A DNA stretch of 64,000 bases from Aquificaceae bacterium. Its GTDB lineage: Bacteria; Aquificota; Aquificia; Aquificales; Aquificaceae. Where the stretch lies: assembly GCA_027079305.1 (NCBI GenBank), contig JALWVU010000055.1:248001-312000 (forward strand), written 5' to 3'. Shown piece by piece: positions 22,678 through 31,096 of the stretch (position 1 is the first letter of the stretch; every line of letters begins with the position of its first letter). The position numbers and the translations under genes were made by a program. Under the pieces are notes generated by a model. That model saw only the letters and a program-made list of their open reading frames with translations, did no database searches and was not told the DNA's origin.

Positions 22678-23919
22678 AGCTGTTCCGTAGTCCAGCGTGT
22701 ATTCGAGACTTCTTCCTAATATCTCCTCGAACACCCTCTGCCCCACCCTACCGATGGAGTGTGCACCCAGCAGAACCAGGGAGATATAACCGTCCTTTAT
22801 GAGTTCAATGTTCCTCTCCATGAACGCCTTTACGTCATCGGAAGCAAAGCCCCTTCCGTCCTGGAGGGTGTCCGCGGGGATTCCCACAAACTCTCTGGCT
22901 TCATAAGTTCCGATTATAAGAAGGCTCGATGTAGAGTTCACAAACTCAGCTCTCAACCTCGCGTCTATCCTGTTCTGGAGGAGAGTTTCTCTATAATCCT
23001 GTGGCACTAAGAAGGTAGGATAGGTAGCTATTTCAGGTTCCTTTAGGGGAAGGTCCCTGAACTCTTCCAGAAGGATTATCCTCACAAACTGCTTGTTCAG
23101 GTATAGGGTGTTTCCGACTATCCTCTCCACGTCCGCCCTAACCTTACCCCTTATGGACTGGGAGTAGGGCCTTATGAAGGAAGGAACTGGCTCACCCTTT
23201 ACCCAGAGTCCACCCTCCAAGGGGATCCATCCGAGGAAGGGAAACTCGATCTCCTTCGTCGGTAGCTCGAGAAGCTCCGCGTGGGTCCTGACCTCCTTTA
23301 TGAAGAGCCTCTCCTCCTTGGAGCCGGGCCTTCTCCCAAAGGTGGACACGAGGTCGAAAAGGGACCTTTCCTCCTTCTGCTGGAAGAGACCGTATATACA
23401 TCCGCAGTAGTCCTGTTGGTAGATTTCCTTCTCCTTGGTGAGCCTGAACATCTCCTGAGTCCCACCGCCCTTCCTGTAATCCACAGCTATGAACTCTATT
23501 CCATACTTTGATGCGACCTTCTCACCGCTCTCCTTGAGCTGGGAGAACTTCTTCTTGGGACTCATCAGAAGGGTGGTGGTGAAGGCTGTGCAACCGAGAT
23601 CCCTGGCGAGCTTTGCGGAACGCTCCAACCTGAAGTCAAAACATACGGAGCATCTCTCACCCCTTTCAGGTTCATATTCGAGCCCCTTCACGCTCCTCAA
23701 CCACTCTTCAACGTCGTATTCTCCCTCTATAAGCTCTATACCGAGCTCCCTGCAGGTCCTTTCCGTTTCCTGGTATCTGAGTTTGTATTCCTCGTAGGGG
23801 TGTATGTTGGGATCGTAAAAGAAGCCCACGAGCTCCGAATCGGGGTTCTCCTCTCTGAAACGCTTGAGAAAGTAAAAGGCGTCCGGAGCACAGCAGATGT
23901 GGACCAGAACCTTACGCAT
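22654..23919 (-). CDS. queH: Epoxyqueuosine reductase QueH with long C-terminal extension
   Basis: 421 residues. Residues 1-200 are QueH (DUF208), the non-cobalamin epoxyqueuosine reductase of tRNA queuosine synthesis. It has HICCAPDAFY with the paired Cys, PNIHPYEEYKLR, RCSVCFDFRLERSA, TTTLLMSPKKK and QQDYCGCIYG; the Cys expected for metal sites are present. QueH proteins are often only about 180-220 residues. The extra 220 residues here (from about KEVRTHAEL) contain GWIPLEGGLWVKGE and a Rossmann-like stretch near the end (ISLVLLGAHSIGRVG), with no function I recognise. It lies 10 nt downstream of hspR on the same strand. Confidence 0.9.
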   Translation of the reverse strand: MRKVLVHICCAPDAFYFLKRFREENPDSELVGFFYDPNIHPYEEYKLRYQETERTCRELGIELIEGEYDVEEWLRSVKGLEYEPERGERCSVCFDFRLERSAKLARDLGCTAFTTTLLMSPKKKFSQLKESGEKVASKYGIEFIAVDYRKGGGTQEMFRLTKEKEIYQQDYCGCIYGLFQQKEERSLFDLVSTFGRRPGSKEERLFIKEVRTHAELLELPTKEIEFPFLGWIPLEGGLWVKGEPVPSFIRPYSQSIRGKVRADVERIVGNTLYLNKQFVRIILLEEFRDLPLKEPEIATYPTFLVPQDYRETLLQNRIDARLRAEFVNSTSSLLIIGTYEAREFVGIPADTLQDGRGFASDDVKAFMERNIELIKDGYISLVLLGAHSIGRVGQRVFEEILGRSLEYTLDYGTALLDPKLL

Positions 23920-23929
23920 GGAGAAGAGT

Positions 23930-24331
23930 TTAAGCTTCAGACTTCTTAGAAGGTATGATATCCTCCAGCTTTATCACCTTCCTCTTGGGAACGCTGACGA
24001 TGGCCTTTCTGAGCTCTTCACCTTCGTATATCTTGGAAAGCTCGTTCTGTATAAACTCTATCAGCTGGTCTATCTGCCTCTGGAGCTCCTCCATCTGCTC
24101 CTTCATGTTTAGGATTATGTCTACACCTGCAAGGTTCACGCCAAGCTCCCTCGTCAGGAAGAGGATAAACTCGAGTCTTTCGAGATCCTCGTCCGAGTAT
24201 AGGCGCGTGTTGCCCTCCGTCCTCGAGGGTTTGAGAAGTCCTTCTCTCTCATAAAGCCTGAGGGTCTGGGGGTGTATGTCGTACATCCTCGCAACCACAC
24301 CTATGGTGTAAAGACCCTTCTTCCTCCTCAT
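23930..24331 (-). CDS. hspR: Heat-shock repressor HspR (MerR family)
   Basis: 133-residue MerR-type regulator: YTIGVVARMYDIHPQTLRLYEREGLLKPSRTEGNTR is the winged-helix N terminus, with LYSDEDLERLEFILFLTRELG following. A coiled-coil dimerisation segment (about 75-105) and a basic tail come after. In actinobacteria and Aquificales, HspR represses chaperone operons by binding HAIR inverted repeats. It sits immediately downstream of dnaJ (5 nt), and a HAIR-like sequence overlaps the dnaJ promoter, so autoregulation of the dnaJ-hspR unit is the natural reading. Confidence 0.9.
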   Translation of the reverse strand: MRRKKGLYTIGVVARMYDIHPQTLRLYEREGLLKPSRTEGNTRLYSDEDLERLEFILFLTRELGVNLAGVDIILNMKEQMEELQRQIDQLIEFIQNELSKIYEGEELRKAIVSVPKRKVIKLEDIIPSKKSEA

Positions 24332-24336
24332 GGCTC

Positions 24337-25488
24337 CTACCTCTCCTTGATCCTCTCAGGCTCAGGGAGCAACTCCTGAAGCTCTTTGAGAAGCCTTTCC
24401 AGCTTCTTCCCGTCCTTGAAGACTTTGTCGAGCATACCTATTTTGGGAACGTCCACGTTGACCCTGACATACAGGTCTCCCCTTCCGCTACCTCTCAGCC
24501 TCGGCATACCCTTACCTTCCACCCTGATAAGATCTCCGTGCTTCGTTCCAGGTGGGATTTTGACCTTAACCTTCTCGCCGGACAGGGTCGGGACCTCTAT
24601 CTGGGTTCCCAGGACCGCCTCTGGGTAGGTTACGTTCACGTCCACGTAAAGGTCGTCTCCCTTTCTATCGAATATCCTGTGGGGTTTCACCCTGACCTGT
24701 ATGTAGAGGTTCCCCGGAGGTCCTCCGAACCTACCCGCGTGGCCTTTCCCCTCCACCACGAGCTTGGAACCTGTATCGACGCCCGGTGGTATCCTGACCT
24801 TTATCCTGTCCCTATCTCTTACAACTCCCCTACCTCCGCACTCCCTGCAGGGTTCGTATACGGTCCCCTCACCCCTACACGTGGGGCAGGTCTGGGCTAT
24901 GGTCATGAAGAACTGCCTCTGGACAACCTGACCAGTCCCACCGCAGGTCGGACAGGTCCTGACTCCCTTGCTCTGGTCGTATCCTGTTCCTCCACAGGCC
25001 CTGCACTCCACCTCTCTGTCCACATCCACCTCTACGGTTGTTCCTCTGTATGCGTCTTCGAGGGAGATCTCTACGGTCTTGTATATATCCTCTCCCCTTT
25101 GGGGTCTTCTCCCTGTTCTGCGTCTCCCCCTTGCGGCCCTTTCGAATATGGTGTCGAAGACCGATCCGAACCCTCCTCCGAAGAACTCGTTTATTTCGTT
25201 CAGGATCTCCTCGAGATCCGGTATCTGGGTGGTGTAGGTCTGCCCCTGTGCTCCCTGACCTTCGAAGGCGGCGTGACCATACATGTCGTATAGTTTCCTC
25301 TTCTCCGGATCTGAGAGGATCTGATAGGCTTCGTTTATCTCCTTGAACTTTTCCTGAGCTTCGGGATCCTTGTTTATATCAGGATGATACTTCCTGGCGA
25401 GCCTCCTGAAGGCCTTCTTTATCTCCTCCTGACTCGCGTTCCTCGGAACACCGAGTATCTCGTAGTAATCCTTCTTGGTGGAGGGCAT
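24337..25488 (-). CDS. dnaJ: Chaperone DnaJ
   Basis: 383-residue class I DnaJ co-chaperone of DnaK. The J domain (1-70) has HPD in [13 protein letters not shown] Gly/Phe linker ([11 protein letters not shown]) follows, and then four CxxCxGxG zinc repeats: [24 protein letters not shown] and CRECGGRG. The two C-terminal peptide-binding barrels include [17 protein letters not shown]. Length is normal. The ATG at 25488 has an AGGAGGT ribosome site. Transcription probably starts from the TTGACA/TATCTT promoter at 25524-25552, which overlaps a HAIR-like operator; hspR follows in the same unit. dnaK and grpE are not in the window. Confidence 0.97.
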   Translation of the reverse strand: MPSTKKDYYEILGVPRNASQEEIKKAFRRLARKYHPDINKDPEAQEKFKEINEAYQILSDPEKRKLYDMYGHAAFEGQGAQGQTYTTQIPDLEEILNEINEFFGGGFGSVFDTIFERAARGRRRTGRRPQRGEDIYKTVEISLEDAYRGTTVEVDVDREVECRACGGTGYDQSKGVRTCPTCGGTGQVVQRQFFMTIAQTCPTCRGEGTVYEPCRECGGRGVVRDRDRIKVRIPPGVDTGSKLVVEGKGHAGRFGGPPGNLYIQVRVKPHRIFDRKGDDLYVDVNVTYPEAVLGTQIEVPTLSGEKVKVKIPPGTKHGDLIRVEGKGMPRLRGSGRGDLYVRVNVDVPKIGMLDKVFKDGKKLERLLKELQELLPEPERIKER

Positions 25489-25523
25489 TACATACCTCCT
25501 ATCAACTTTTCTACCCTGGTATT

Positions 25524-25553
25524 AAGATAAAATTTGAGCCTTTTAATGTCAAG
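25524..25553 (-). promoter_or_regulatory. dnaJ-hspR promoter with overlapping HAIR-like HspR operator
   Basis: On the minus strand: TTGACA (25552-25547), 17-nt spacer, TATCTT (25529-25524). Overlapping it at 25533-25553 (plus strand) is TTTGAGC-N7-TGTCAAG, which matches the HspR HAIR consensus CTTGAGT-N7-ACTCAAG at 10 of 14 arm positions with the correct 7-nt spacing. HspR bound there would cover the -35. The right end touches the truB stop. Confidence 0.7.
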
Positions 25554-26424
25554 ATTGGAGAAGTCCTTCGGGGATGAGGAGTCTCTCGGGTTTTAAAACA
25601 CCGCTCCTATGGACGCCAACGCCCACAAAAGTCTCGTCGATGTAAATTCTAACATAGCCTTCCTGAAGATCGCCCTCCACGAGAACGGGGTTCCCGTTCA
25701 GGACCTTCCTTCCTTTGAAGAAATCTAGACTTACCTTGGGAAGAAAGCTGAGAGACCTGTCTATCGGTATCACAAACCTCCAAGGATCTTCCGAGTCCAG
25801 AAACTCCTCAAGTGGAACCGCTTCCCGCAGGGTAAAAGGACCCACCCTCTCCCTTGTGAGATCCTTAACCACAGCCCCGCTCGAAAGCTCTTTTCCTATA
25901 TCGTTTACGAGGCTCCTGACGTAGGTCCCGGAGGAGACCTCCGTGTAGATCTCGAACTCCGGTATTCTGCACCAGCTCAGTTCTATCCGGTAGATCTTAA
26001 CCCTGACCGGCTTTAGCTGTGGTTTTACACCTTTTCTCGCGAGCCTGTAGGCCCTCTTGCCCCCCACCTTCTTTGCGGAGTAGGGGGGAGGGACCTGCTC
26101 TATCTCTCCGCAGAACCTCTTCAGGACTCCTTCCAGATCTTCACAGCTCACTCTGACCTCCCTCTTTTCCAACACCTCGCCCTCAAGATCGTATGTATCT
26201 GTGATCAGACCAAGGACACCGTGAACCCTGTAGCCCTTCTCAAGCCCTGTGAATATCCAGGAAAACCGCGTGGCTCTCCCTACGGTTAAGAGGAGTATGC
26301 CGGTAGCTATGGGATCGAGGGTTCCCGTGTGTCCTACCTTGGCCTTCAGCTTTCTGCGGACCTTCTCGACCACCCTTGTAGAGGTGATCCCCTTGGGTTT
26401 ATCGATTATCAGAACCCCGTCCAT
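25549..26424 (-). CDS. truB: tRNA pseudouridine-55 synthase
   Basis: 291-residue TruB, converting U55 in the T loop of tRNAs to pseudouridine. It has the start GVLIIDKPKGITSTRVVEKV and the catalytic-Asp motif VGHTGTLDPIATGILL. YRVHGVLGLITDTYDLEG, PPPYSAKKVGGKRAYRLARKG and SGTYVRSLVNDIG follow, with a C-terminal PUA-like tail. Length is typical. It lies 3 nt after the upstream sigma-factor stop, so it is co-transcribed with that gene. Its last codons overlap the HAIR-like operator of dnaJ. Confidence 0.96.
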   Translation of the reverse strand: MDGVLIIDKPKGITSTRVVEKVRRKLKAKVGHTGTLDPIATGILLLTVGRATRFSWIFTGLEKGYRVHGVLGLITDTYDLEGEVLEKREVRVSCEDLEGVLKRFCGEIEQVPPPYSAKKVGGKRAYRLARKGVKPQLKPVRVKIYRIELSWCRIPEFEIYTEVSSGTYVRSLVNDIGKELSSGAVVKDLTRERVGPFTLREAVPLEEFLDSEDPWRFVIPIDRSLSFLPKVSLDFFKGRKVLNGNPVLVEGDLQEGYVRIYIDETFVGVGVHRSGVLKPERLLIPEGLLQS

Positions 26425-26427
26425 CGG

Positions 26428-27357
26428 TCAGCTCAGGAAGTCCTTCAGGTGCCTCTTCATGGCCAGGCTCCTGAGCTTTCTGAGGGCCCTCGTCTCCAGC
26501 TGACGGACCCTCTCCCTCGACACGCCGAGGATGTCCCCTATCTCTCTAAGGGTTTTGGGTTCGTTCCCCCTGAGACCGAACCTGAGCTCTATGACCTTCC
26601 TCTCCTTCTCGGGAAGCTTGTCCAGAAGGTCGTATATCTCCTTTTCGAGAACCTCCTGAACCACGTGTTCCTCCACCTCCGCGGTCCCGTGCTTGCTTAG
26701 GAAGTCCACGAAGAAGGTATCCTCATTCTCACCGACGGGAGCATCCAGAGAAAGAGGTATCCTGCAGACCTGAAGGTATCTCTCCACCTCTTCGGGAGAT
26801 ATCTTGTAGCCTTCTTTCTTGAATTTCTCCTCTACCTCCTCCTCTGTCGGAGGTCTTCCGAGTTCTTTCTCCAGTTCTTTAGCGATCATCTCCTTGGATA
26901 GGTGCTCAGCAACCTCTTCGGGTGTGGGTTCTCTCTCGAGCTCCTTGGCAAGCTCAGCGTATATGGTCCCTATCTTGCTTATGAGGTGGGACTGCTTGAG
27001 GGGGATCCTAACCGCCCCGGTTTGCTGGGAGAGCGCCTGCATTATGGCCTGCCTTATCCACCAGACCGCGTAGGAGATGAACTTCACGCCCCTGTCCGGG
27101 TCGAAGCGCTTGGCAGCTTCCAGAAGGCCAAGGTTCCCCGCCGCTATGAGCTCGGAGAAGGGAAGACCGTATCCGATATACTGCTTTGCCACACTTACCA
27201 CGAACCTGAGGTTGGACTCCACCAGCTTCTTGAGGGCTTCCTCGTCACCCTCCTTTGCCCTTTTTGCAAGCTCCTTCTCCTCCTCAGGGGTCAGAAGCGG
27301 TATCTTGGATATTCTCTTAAGATACTGATTTATCAGTTCCTGCTCGGTGTCCGGCAT
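26428..27357 (-). CDS. Group 2 sigma-70 family factor (RpoS/SigA-like) with duplicated region-3 segment
   Basis: 309 residues. Region 1.2 is DTEQELINQYLKRISKIPLLTPEEE. Region 2 is NLRFVVSVAKQY...DLI-like FSELIAAGNLGLLEAAKRFDPDRGVKFISYAVWWIRQAI. Region 4 holds the HTH TLREIGDILGVSRERVRQLE. There is no region 1.1 and it is too short for the primary sigma (about 575 residues in Aquifex), so it is an alternative group 2 factor. In region 3 the segment LAKELEREPTPEEVAEHLSK (136-155) is followed by a near-copy, LEKELGRPPTEEEVEEKFKK (162-181), identical at 12 of those 20 positions. It precedes truB and follows the HtrA gene by 4 nt. Confidence 0.92.
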   Translation of the reverse strand: MPDTEQELINQYLKRISKIPLLTPEEEKELAKRAKEGDEEALKKLVESNLRFVVSVAKQYIGYGLPFSELIAAGNLGLLEAAKRFDPDRGVKFISYAVWWIRQAIMQALSQQTGAVRIPLKQSHLISKIGTIYAELAKELEREPTPEEVAEHLSKEMIAKELEKELGRPPTEEEVEEKFKKEGYKISPEEVERYLQVCRIPLSLDAPVGENEDTFFVDFLSKHGTAEVEEHVVQEVLEKEIYDLLDKLPEKERKVIELRFGLRGNEPKTLREIGDILGVSRERVRQLETRALRKLRSLAMKRHLKDFLS

Positions 27358-27361
27358 CGGT

Positions 27362-28756
27362 TCACCTCAGGGGAAGGACTAAGTAGATATTGCTACCTTC
27401 CCTCCTGACGAGAAGGAGGGCTTTCGCCTTTCCCATCTTCTTCAGGTTCTCTATGAGCCTGTAAAACTCCCTCACCGTAGATACCTTCTTGTAGTTGACC
27501 CTCATTATAACATCCCCGGGTCTTAGGCCACTTTCGTAGGCGGGGCTTCCCGGAGCTACGCCGACCACCAGCACACCCTCCACACCGAGTCTCGCCTTCT
27601 CCTTCTGAGTAAGATCCCTGAGAGATAAACCTAAGTCGCCTCCTTCATAAGATTTAGGCTTTCCGGGTATTCTCTCTGGAAGCTCTCCCACCTTTACCTT
27701 AATTTCCTTCTCTTTACCCTCCCTTATTATGGTCAAGGTCACCTCCGTCCCGGGTTTGGTCTTCATTATGGAGAGCTGAAGATCCCTCACACCCTCCAGC
27801 TTCCTGCCGTTGAGGGCCACTATTATGTCTCCCACCTTCAGACCCGCCTTGTCCGCGGGGCTACCTTTAAGAACCTGGGCGACGAGTATGCCTTCCTTAA
27901 CTCCTATGGCCTCCGCTATGTCCGGAGTGATCTCCTGTATAACCACACCGAGCCAGCCCCTTACCACCTTGCCGTGCTCAAGGATCTGTTCCATCACCCA
28001 CTTGGCGAGGTTTATGGGGATGGCGAACCCGAGGCCCTGACCGGAAGCTACTATAGCTGTGTTTATCCCGATAACTTCCCCGTGTATGTTTATGAGAGGC
28101 CCTCCCGAGTTCCCCGGATTTATAGCCGCGTCCGTTTGAATGTAGTTCTCATACTGGGTTATGCCTATGCTCCTCTTTATGGCGGATACCACACCTACGG
28201 TTACGGTCCTTTCAAGGCCGTAGGGATTTCCTATGGCTATTACAAGCTGGCCTACCCTCACCTTATCCGAATCTCCCAGCTTTGCTACCCTCTTCTCAAC
28301 ATCCTTTATACCTTCCGCGTCCACCTCTATGACCGCTATGTCCGTCTTGGGATCGGTTCCAACTATCCTGGCCTTCTTTTCCGTATGCTTGTCGAACCTG
28401 ACGGTTATCCTCTTGGCGTCCTCCACCACGTGGTTGTTGGTAAGTATGTATACCTTTCCGTCCTCATACTTTACTATCACACCGGATCCCAGAGACCTCT
28501 TCTCCTGCCTGAAGGGCTCTATGGGGATGCGGAAAGGAAGATCAAAGCCCTCGAAGGGATTGAACTCTACCTCCTGAACCGCGAAGATGGTCACCACGGA
28601 GGGAGATACCCTGTCCACCACTCTCGTGAGTTCACTCTCGAACTTTTCCAAAATTCCTCCGTTGTTTATCCGCTCCTCTTCCTCCCCGACGGCCTGAGCC
28701 TTGCACCCTATTGCGATAGACAGCGTAAGCAGGAAGAGTAAAGCGAGAGCTCTCAT
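27362..28756 (-). CDS. HtrA/DegP-type periplasmic serine protease (Do family)
   Basis: 464 residues from the preferred ATG at 28756, which has AGGAGGAAG just upstream; an ATG at 28771 overlapping the bioC stop would add five residues. An N-terminal signal (ALALLFLLTLSIAIGCKA) ends in Cys and may be a lipoprotein signal, although the lipobox is imperfect. The trypsin-like domain has the triad: His in LTNNHVVEDAK, Asp in TDIAVIEVD and Ser in NPGNSGGPLIN. Two PDZ domains follow (about 265-355 and 375-460, LRPGDVIMRVNYKKV). It degrades or holds misfolded envelope proteins. Its unit runs bioH-bioC-htrA-sigma-truB. Confidence 0.94.
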   Translation of the reverse strand: MRALALLFLLTLSIAIGCKAQAVGEEEERINNGGILEKFESELTRVVDRVSPSVVTIFAVQEVEFNPFEGFDLPFRIPIEPFRQEKRSLGSGVIVKYEDGKVYILTNNHVVEDAKRITVRFDKHTEKKARIVGTDPKTDIAVIEVDAEGIKDVEKRVAKLGDSDKVRVGQLVIAIGNPYGLERTVTVGVVSAIKRSIGITQYENYIQTDAAINPGNSGGPLINIHGEVIGINTAIVASGQGLGFAIPINLAKWVMEQILEHGKVVRGWLGVVIQEITPDIAEAIGVKEGILVAQVLKGSPADKAGLKVGDIIVALNGRKLEGVRDLQLSIMKTKPGTEVTLTIIREGKEKEIKVKVGELPERIPGKPKSYEGGDLGLSLRDLTQKEKARLGVEGVLVVGVAPGSPAYESGLRPGDVIMRVNYKKVSTVREFYRLIENLKKMGKAKALLLVRREGSNIYLVLPLR

Positions 28757-28767
28757 GATCTTCCTCC

Positions 28768-29424
28768 TCATCCCAGCCTCGCATACAAAAATAGCATACG
28801 GAAGGTAGGTCTCTCTATCGAGTTTATCAGATTCTCCACGCTTCTTCTACTGAGAATCTTTTTCCTTTTAGGATTCAGCGAACTCCCCGTGTGGTGGAAG
28901 AACCTGACCAGATCCCATCCGGAGAAGGGTATCTGGATCTCCTTCACATAGCTCTTTACAAGGGAACCTTCAAATCGATCGAGGATCTCCTCTTCCCGTG
29001 GAAAGGGGAAGTCAAGGCCCTTAAGGCTCCCGTATACGGGAAGGGATACGCCCACACCTCTCCTCGCCACTCTAAGAACTTCGGATATACTCCTGCTGAG
29101 ATCCGTCCAGTGGAGTGAGAAGTTGCTCAGGATATAGTCAAAGCTCCTGTCTTTAAAGGGCAGGCTCTCCGCGTCCCCCAGGATCGCCCCCTCGAATCGC
29201 AGGGAATATACACGGAGCATTCCCTCGGATATATCCAAGCCAAAGGGCCGACAGTCCTCGGAAAGAAAGGAGGAGACGAAGCCTGTTCCACACCCGAGAT
29301 CCAGAACAAGGCCTTCCGGTTTTACAAGGTTCACAAGCTCGAGGGCGGACTCCCTCTGGGGAACTGCCCACTTCTCATAGGTGTCAGCTGACCTTGAGAA
29401 GCGCAGAGAGTAGGCTCCTTTCAT
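28768..29424 (-). CDS. bioC: Malonyl-ACP O-methyltransferase BioC
   Basis: 218-residue SAM-dependent methyltransferase that starts pimelate synthesis for biotin by methylating malonyl-ACP. It begins RFSRSADTYEKWAVPQRESA (typical BioC start, FxxAAxxYdxxA), followed by motif I LVLDLGCGTGFVSSFL, then FGLDISEGML, AESLPFKDRSFDYILSNFSLHW and SISEVLRVARRG. It is somewhat short for BioC (about 250). Identification is helped by the neighbouring BioH-like hydrolase that overlaps its first codons by 41 nt, the usual bioC-bioH pairing. Its stop overlaps an ATG of the htrA frame. Confidence 0.88.
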   Translation of the reverse strand: MKGAYSLRFSRSADTYEKWAVPQRESALELVNLVKPEGLVLDLGCGTGFVSSFLSEDCRPFGLDISEGMLRVYSLRFEGAILGDAESLPFKDRSFDYILSNFSLHWTDLSRSISEVLRVARRGVGVSLPVYGSLKGLDFPFPREEEILDRFEGSLVKSYVKEIQIPFSGWDLVRFFHHTGSSLNPKRKKILSRRSVENLINSIERPTFRMLFLYARLG

Positions 29425-30010
29425 CCTCAGCAGGGAAGTGACCTCCGGGGAGGATTATAAGTTTACTCCCTTTTATGAGATTGTGTAGCTTGAAGGCCTC
29501 ATAAACCGGGACTATACGATCTTCTTTTCCGTGGAGTATGGTGACCTCCTTCTTAAGGAAAGGAAGTCTGTCTCTCAGGTCCAGTCTGACGTAATCCTCG
29601 AGCATCCTGAAGGCCTCCTTTTCCAAGGTGTCCTCAAAGGGTTTTGGATAGGCCATTTTTCTAAAGACATTTATGCCCTCCTTTTTTATCCTGAGCTTCA
29701 GGGCCCTTACGTTCTTCTCAGGCCAGGCACCTCCGAAGAAGGGGGAGGCCCCGATCAGGAAGAGTCTTCTTACCTTTGCAGGGAACCTCAGGGCCAGCAT
29801 GAGGGCTATTGATCCCCCGAGGGACCATCCCACCACGTCATGCTTCCCGGGAAGGGACAGAGCTATGCTCTCCACAGCCCTTTCAAGGTTTTCATAGGGT
29901 CCGCAGTTTGAACCGTGGCCGGGGAGATCCACCTTTATACCTTGGAGACCGCGGAAAACCTTGGAGGAGAAAGCCCATCCGTGGATGAAGAGGGGATGGT
30001 AAAGTCCCAT
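29384..30010 (-). CDS. bioH: Pimeloyl-ACP methyl ester esterase-like hydrolase, BioH-type
   Basis: 208-residue alpha/beta-hydrolase beginning MGLYHPLFIHGWAFSSKVF. Catalytic triad candidates: Ser in VVGWSLGGSIALML, Asp in LHGKEDRIVPV, His in LPGGHFPAEDE. The oxyanion HGW matches BioH. The overlap with bioC (41 nt) supports a role in releasing pimeloyl-ACP from its methyl ester for biotin synthesis. I chose the ATG at 30010: upstream codons to 30121 run into the divergent gene and read as low-complexity sequence, and a -10-like TATTATATT stands just before this ATG. Confidence 0.85.
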   Translation of the reverse strand: MGLYHPLFIHGWAFSSKVFRGLQGIKVDLPGHGSNCGPYENLERAVESIALSLPGKHDVVGWSLGGSIALMLALRFPAKVRRLFLIGASPFFGGAWPEKNVRALKLRIKKEGINVFRKMAYPKPFEDTLEKEAFRMLEDYVRLDLRDRLPFLKKEVTILHGKEDRIVPVYEAFKLHNLIKGSKLIILPGGHFPAEDERSLLSALLKVS

Positions 30011-30015
30011 GGGAA

Positions 30016-30021
30016 TATAAT
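30016..30021 (+). promoter_or_regulatory. TATAAT between divergent bioH and the plus-strand lptB unit
   Basis: Perfect TATAAT on the plus strand, 30 nt before the ATG at 30051, which has its own GGAGG. The complementary strand of the same AT-rich stretch gives a -10-like element immediately before the bioH ATG, so both directions may start here. Confidence 0.45.
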
Positions 30022-30050
30022 AAAGGTTGAAAGTTCCGAAGGAGGGTATC

Positions 30051-30380
30051 ATGGAAACTCTCAAGGAGTGGAATCTGAAGCTCGAGGTGGTCAGAACCAA
30101 AAAGGGAGTCCTTCTCCACAAGATAACCCTCAGCGAGGATCACTTCTTCCTTGAGCAGAACCCACTTAAAGACAGCAAATACGGATTCGCCTACAGGAAG
30201 ATAAAGGAGAGGTATCCGGAATTCTACATGTTCTGGGAGATAAAGAACAACAGGTATACTGGAAGACTGATAGCGGGTGCCATCCTCGACAAGGAAGAGA
30301 TCGACCTATTCATAACGGACGTCCTGAAGAGTGAGGAGTTCAAGGGCTACGAGGACGTTAAAGAAGATCTGGAGGGCTGA
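30051..30380 (+). CDS. Hypothetical protein upstream of lptB
   Basis: 109 residues, soluble and charged, starting METLKEWNLKLEVVRTKKGV and containing YGFAYRKIKERYPEFYMFWE and GAILDKEEIDLFITDVLKS. No signal peptide, membrane segment or known motif. The ATG at 30051 has GGAGG five bases upstream; an earlier in-frame ATG lacks one. The stop overlaps the lptB start (TGATG), so the two are co-translated. The family is not recognised; position suggests a conserved companion of LptB in this lineage. Confidence 0.7.
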   Translation: METLKEWNLKLEVVRTKKGVLLHKITLSEDHFFLEQNPLKDSKYGFAYRKIKERYPEFYMFWEIKNNRYTGRLIAGAILDKEEIDLFITDVLKSEEFKGYEDVKEDLEG

Positions 30381-31096
30381 TGCTTGTTGCAAGGAACTTA
30401 AAGAAGAGCTTCAAGGGAAAGGAAGTTATAAAGGACGTAAGTCTTTATGTAAATAAGGGAGAGATAGTGGGACTCTTGGGCCCTAACGGAGCGGGGAAGA
30501 CGACACTCTTTAACTCTCTCGTGGGCTTCGTTAAAGTGGACGGAGGAAGGATAGAGATGGAAGGTGAGGACATAACGCACCTTCCTCCCCACGAGAGGGC
30601 CAAAAGGGGAATGGCCTTCCTGCCTCAGGAACACACTCTCTTCGAGGATCTTACGGTTATGGAAAACCTGCTGATATTTTTGGAATTCTTTACCGAAAGC
30701 AAGGAGGAAGCCATCGCCAAGGCGGAAGCCCTTTTAGAGGACTTCGGTCTTTTGACTCTCAGGAATCAGAAGGCCTTTACCTTGTCCGGAGGACAGAAGA
30801 GGAGGCTCGAGATAGCGAGAAGCCTCATAACTAAGCCCAAATACCTATTCCTCGATGAGCCTTTCGCGGGCCTTGATCCCATAATAGTGAGCGACATAAG
30901 GAAGATGGTCCGGGAACTGAAGAACCAGGACATGGGGATACTGATAACGGATCACAACGTAAGGGAGACCATAAGCATGGTGGACAGGGTTTACATAATA
31001 TCGGAGGGGAGGATAATAGCCCAGGGGGAGCCCGTGAACGTGGTGGAGCTGAGGGAAGTAAAGAAGACCTACCTTGGAGAGGACTTCAGGCTATAG
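30380..31096 (+). CDS. lptB: LPS-export ABC transporter ATPase LptB
   Basis: 238-residue ABC ATPase that powers lipopolysaccharide extraction by LptF/LptG. Walker A is GLLGPNGAGKTT, the signature is FTLSGGQKRRLEIAR, Walker B is YLFLDEPFAGLDPI, and the switch is ITDHNVRETI. Family-specific LptB features are MAFLPQEHTLFEDLTVMENL and the C-terminal YLGEDFRL. It is translationally coupled to the small protein before it. The last 11 nt overlap the end of the convergent GGDEF/EAL gene. lptC, lptF and lptG are not present here. Confidence 0.94.
   Translation: MLVARNLKKSFKGKEVIKDVSLYVNKGEIVGLLGPNGAGKTTLFNSLVGFVKVDGGRIEMEGEDITHLPPHERAKRGMAFLPQEHTLFEDLTVMENLLIFLEFFTESKEEAIAKAEALLEDFGLLTLRNQKAFTLSGGQKRRLEIARSLITKPKYLFLDEPFAGLDPIIVSDIRKMVRELKNQDMGILITDHNVRETISMVDRVYIISEGRIIAQGEPVNVVELREVKKTYLGEDFRL

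Noticed and set aside
30011-30121. Longer bioH N terminus
   Set aside because: The extra residues are antisense to the plus-strand gene at 30051 and show no conserved pattern; the hydrolase fold begins at the ATG at 30010.
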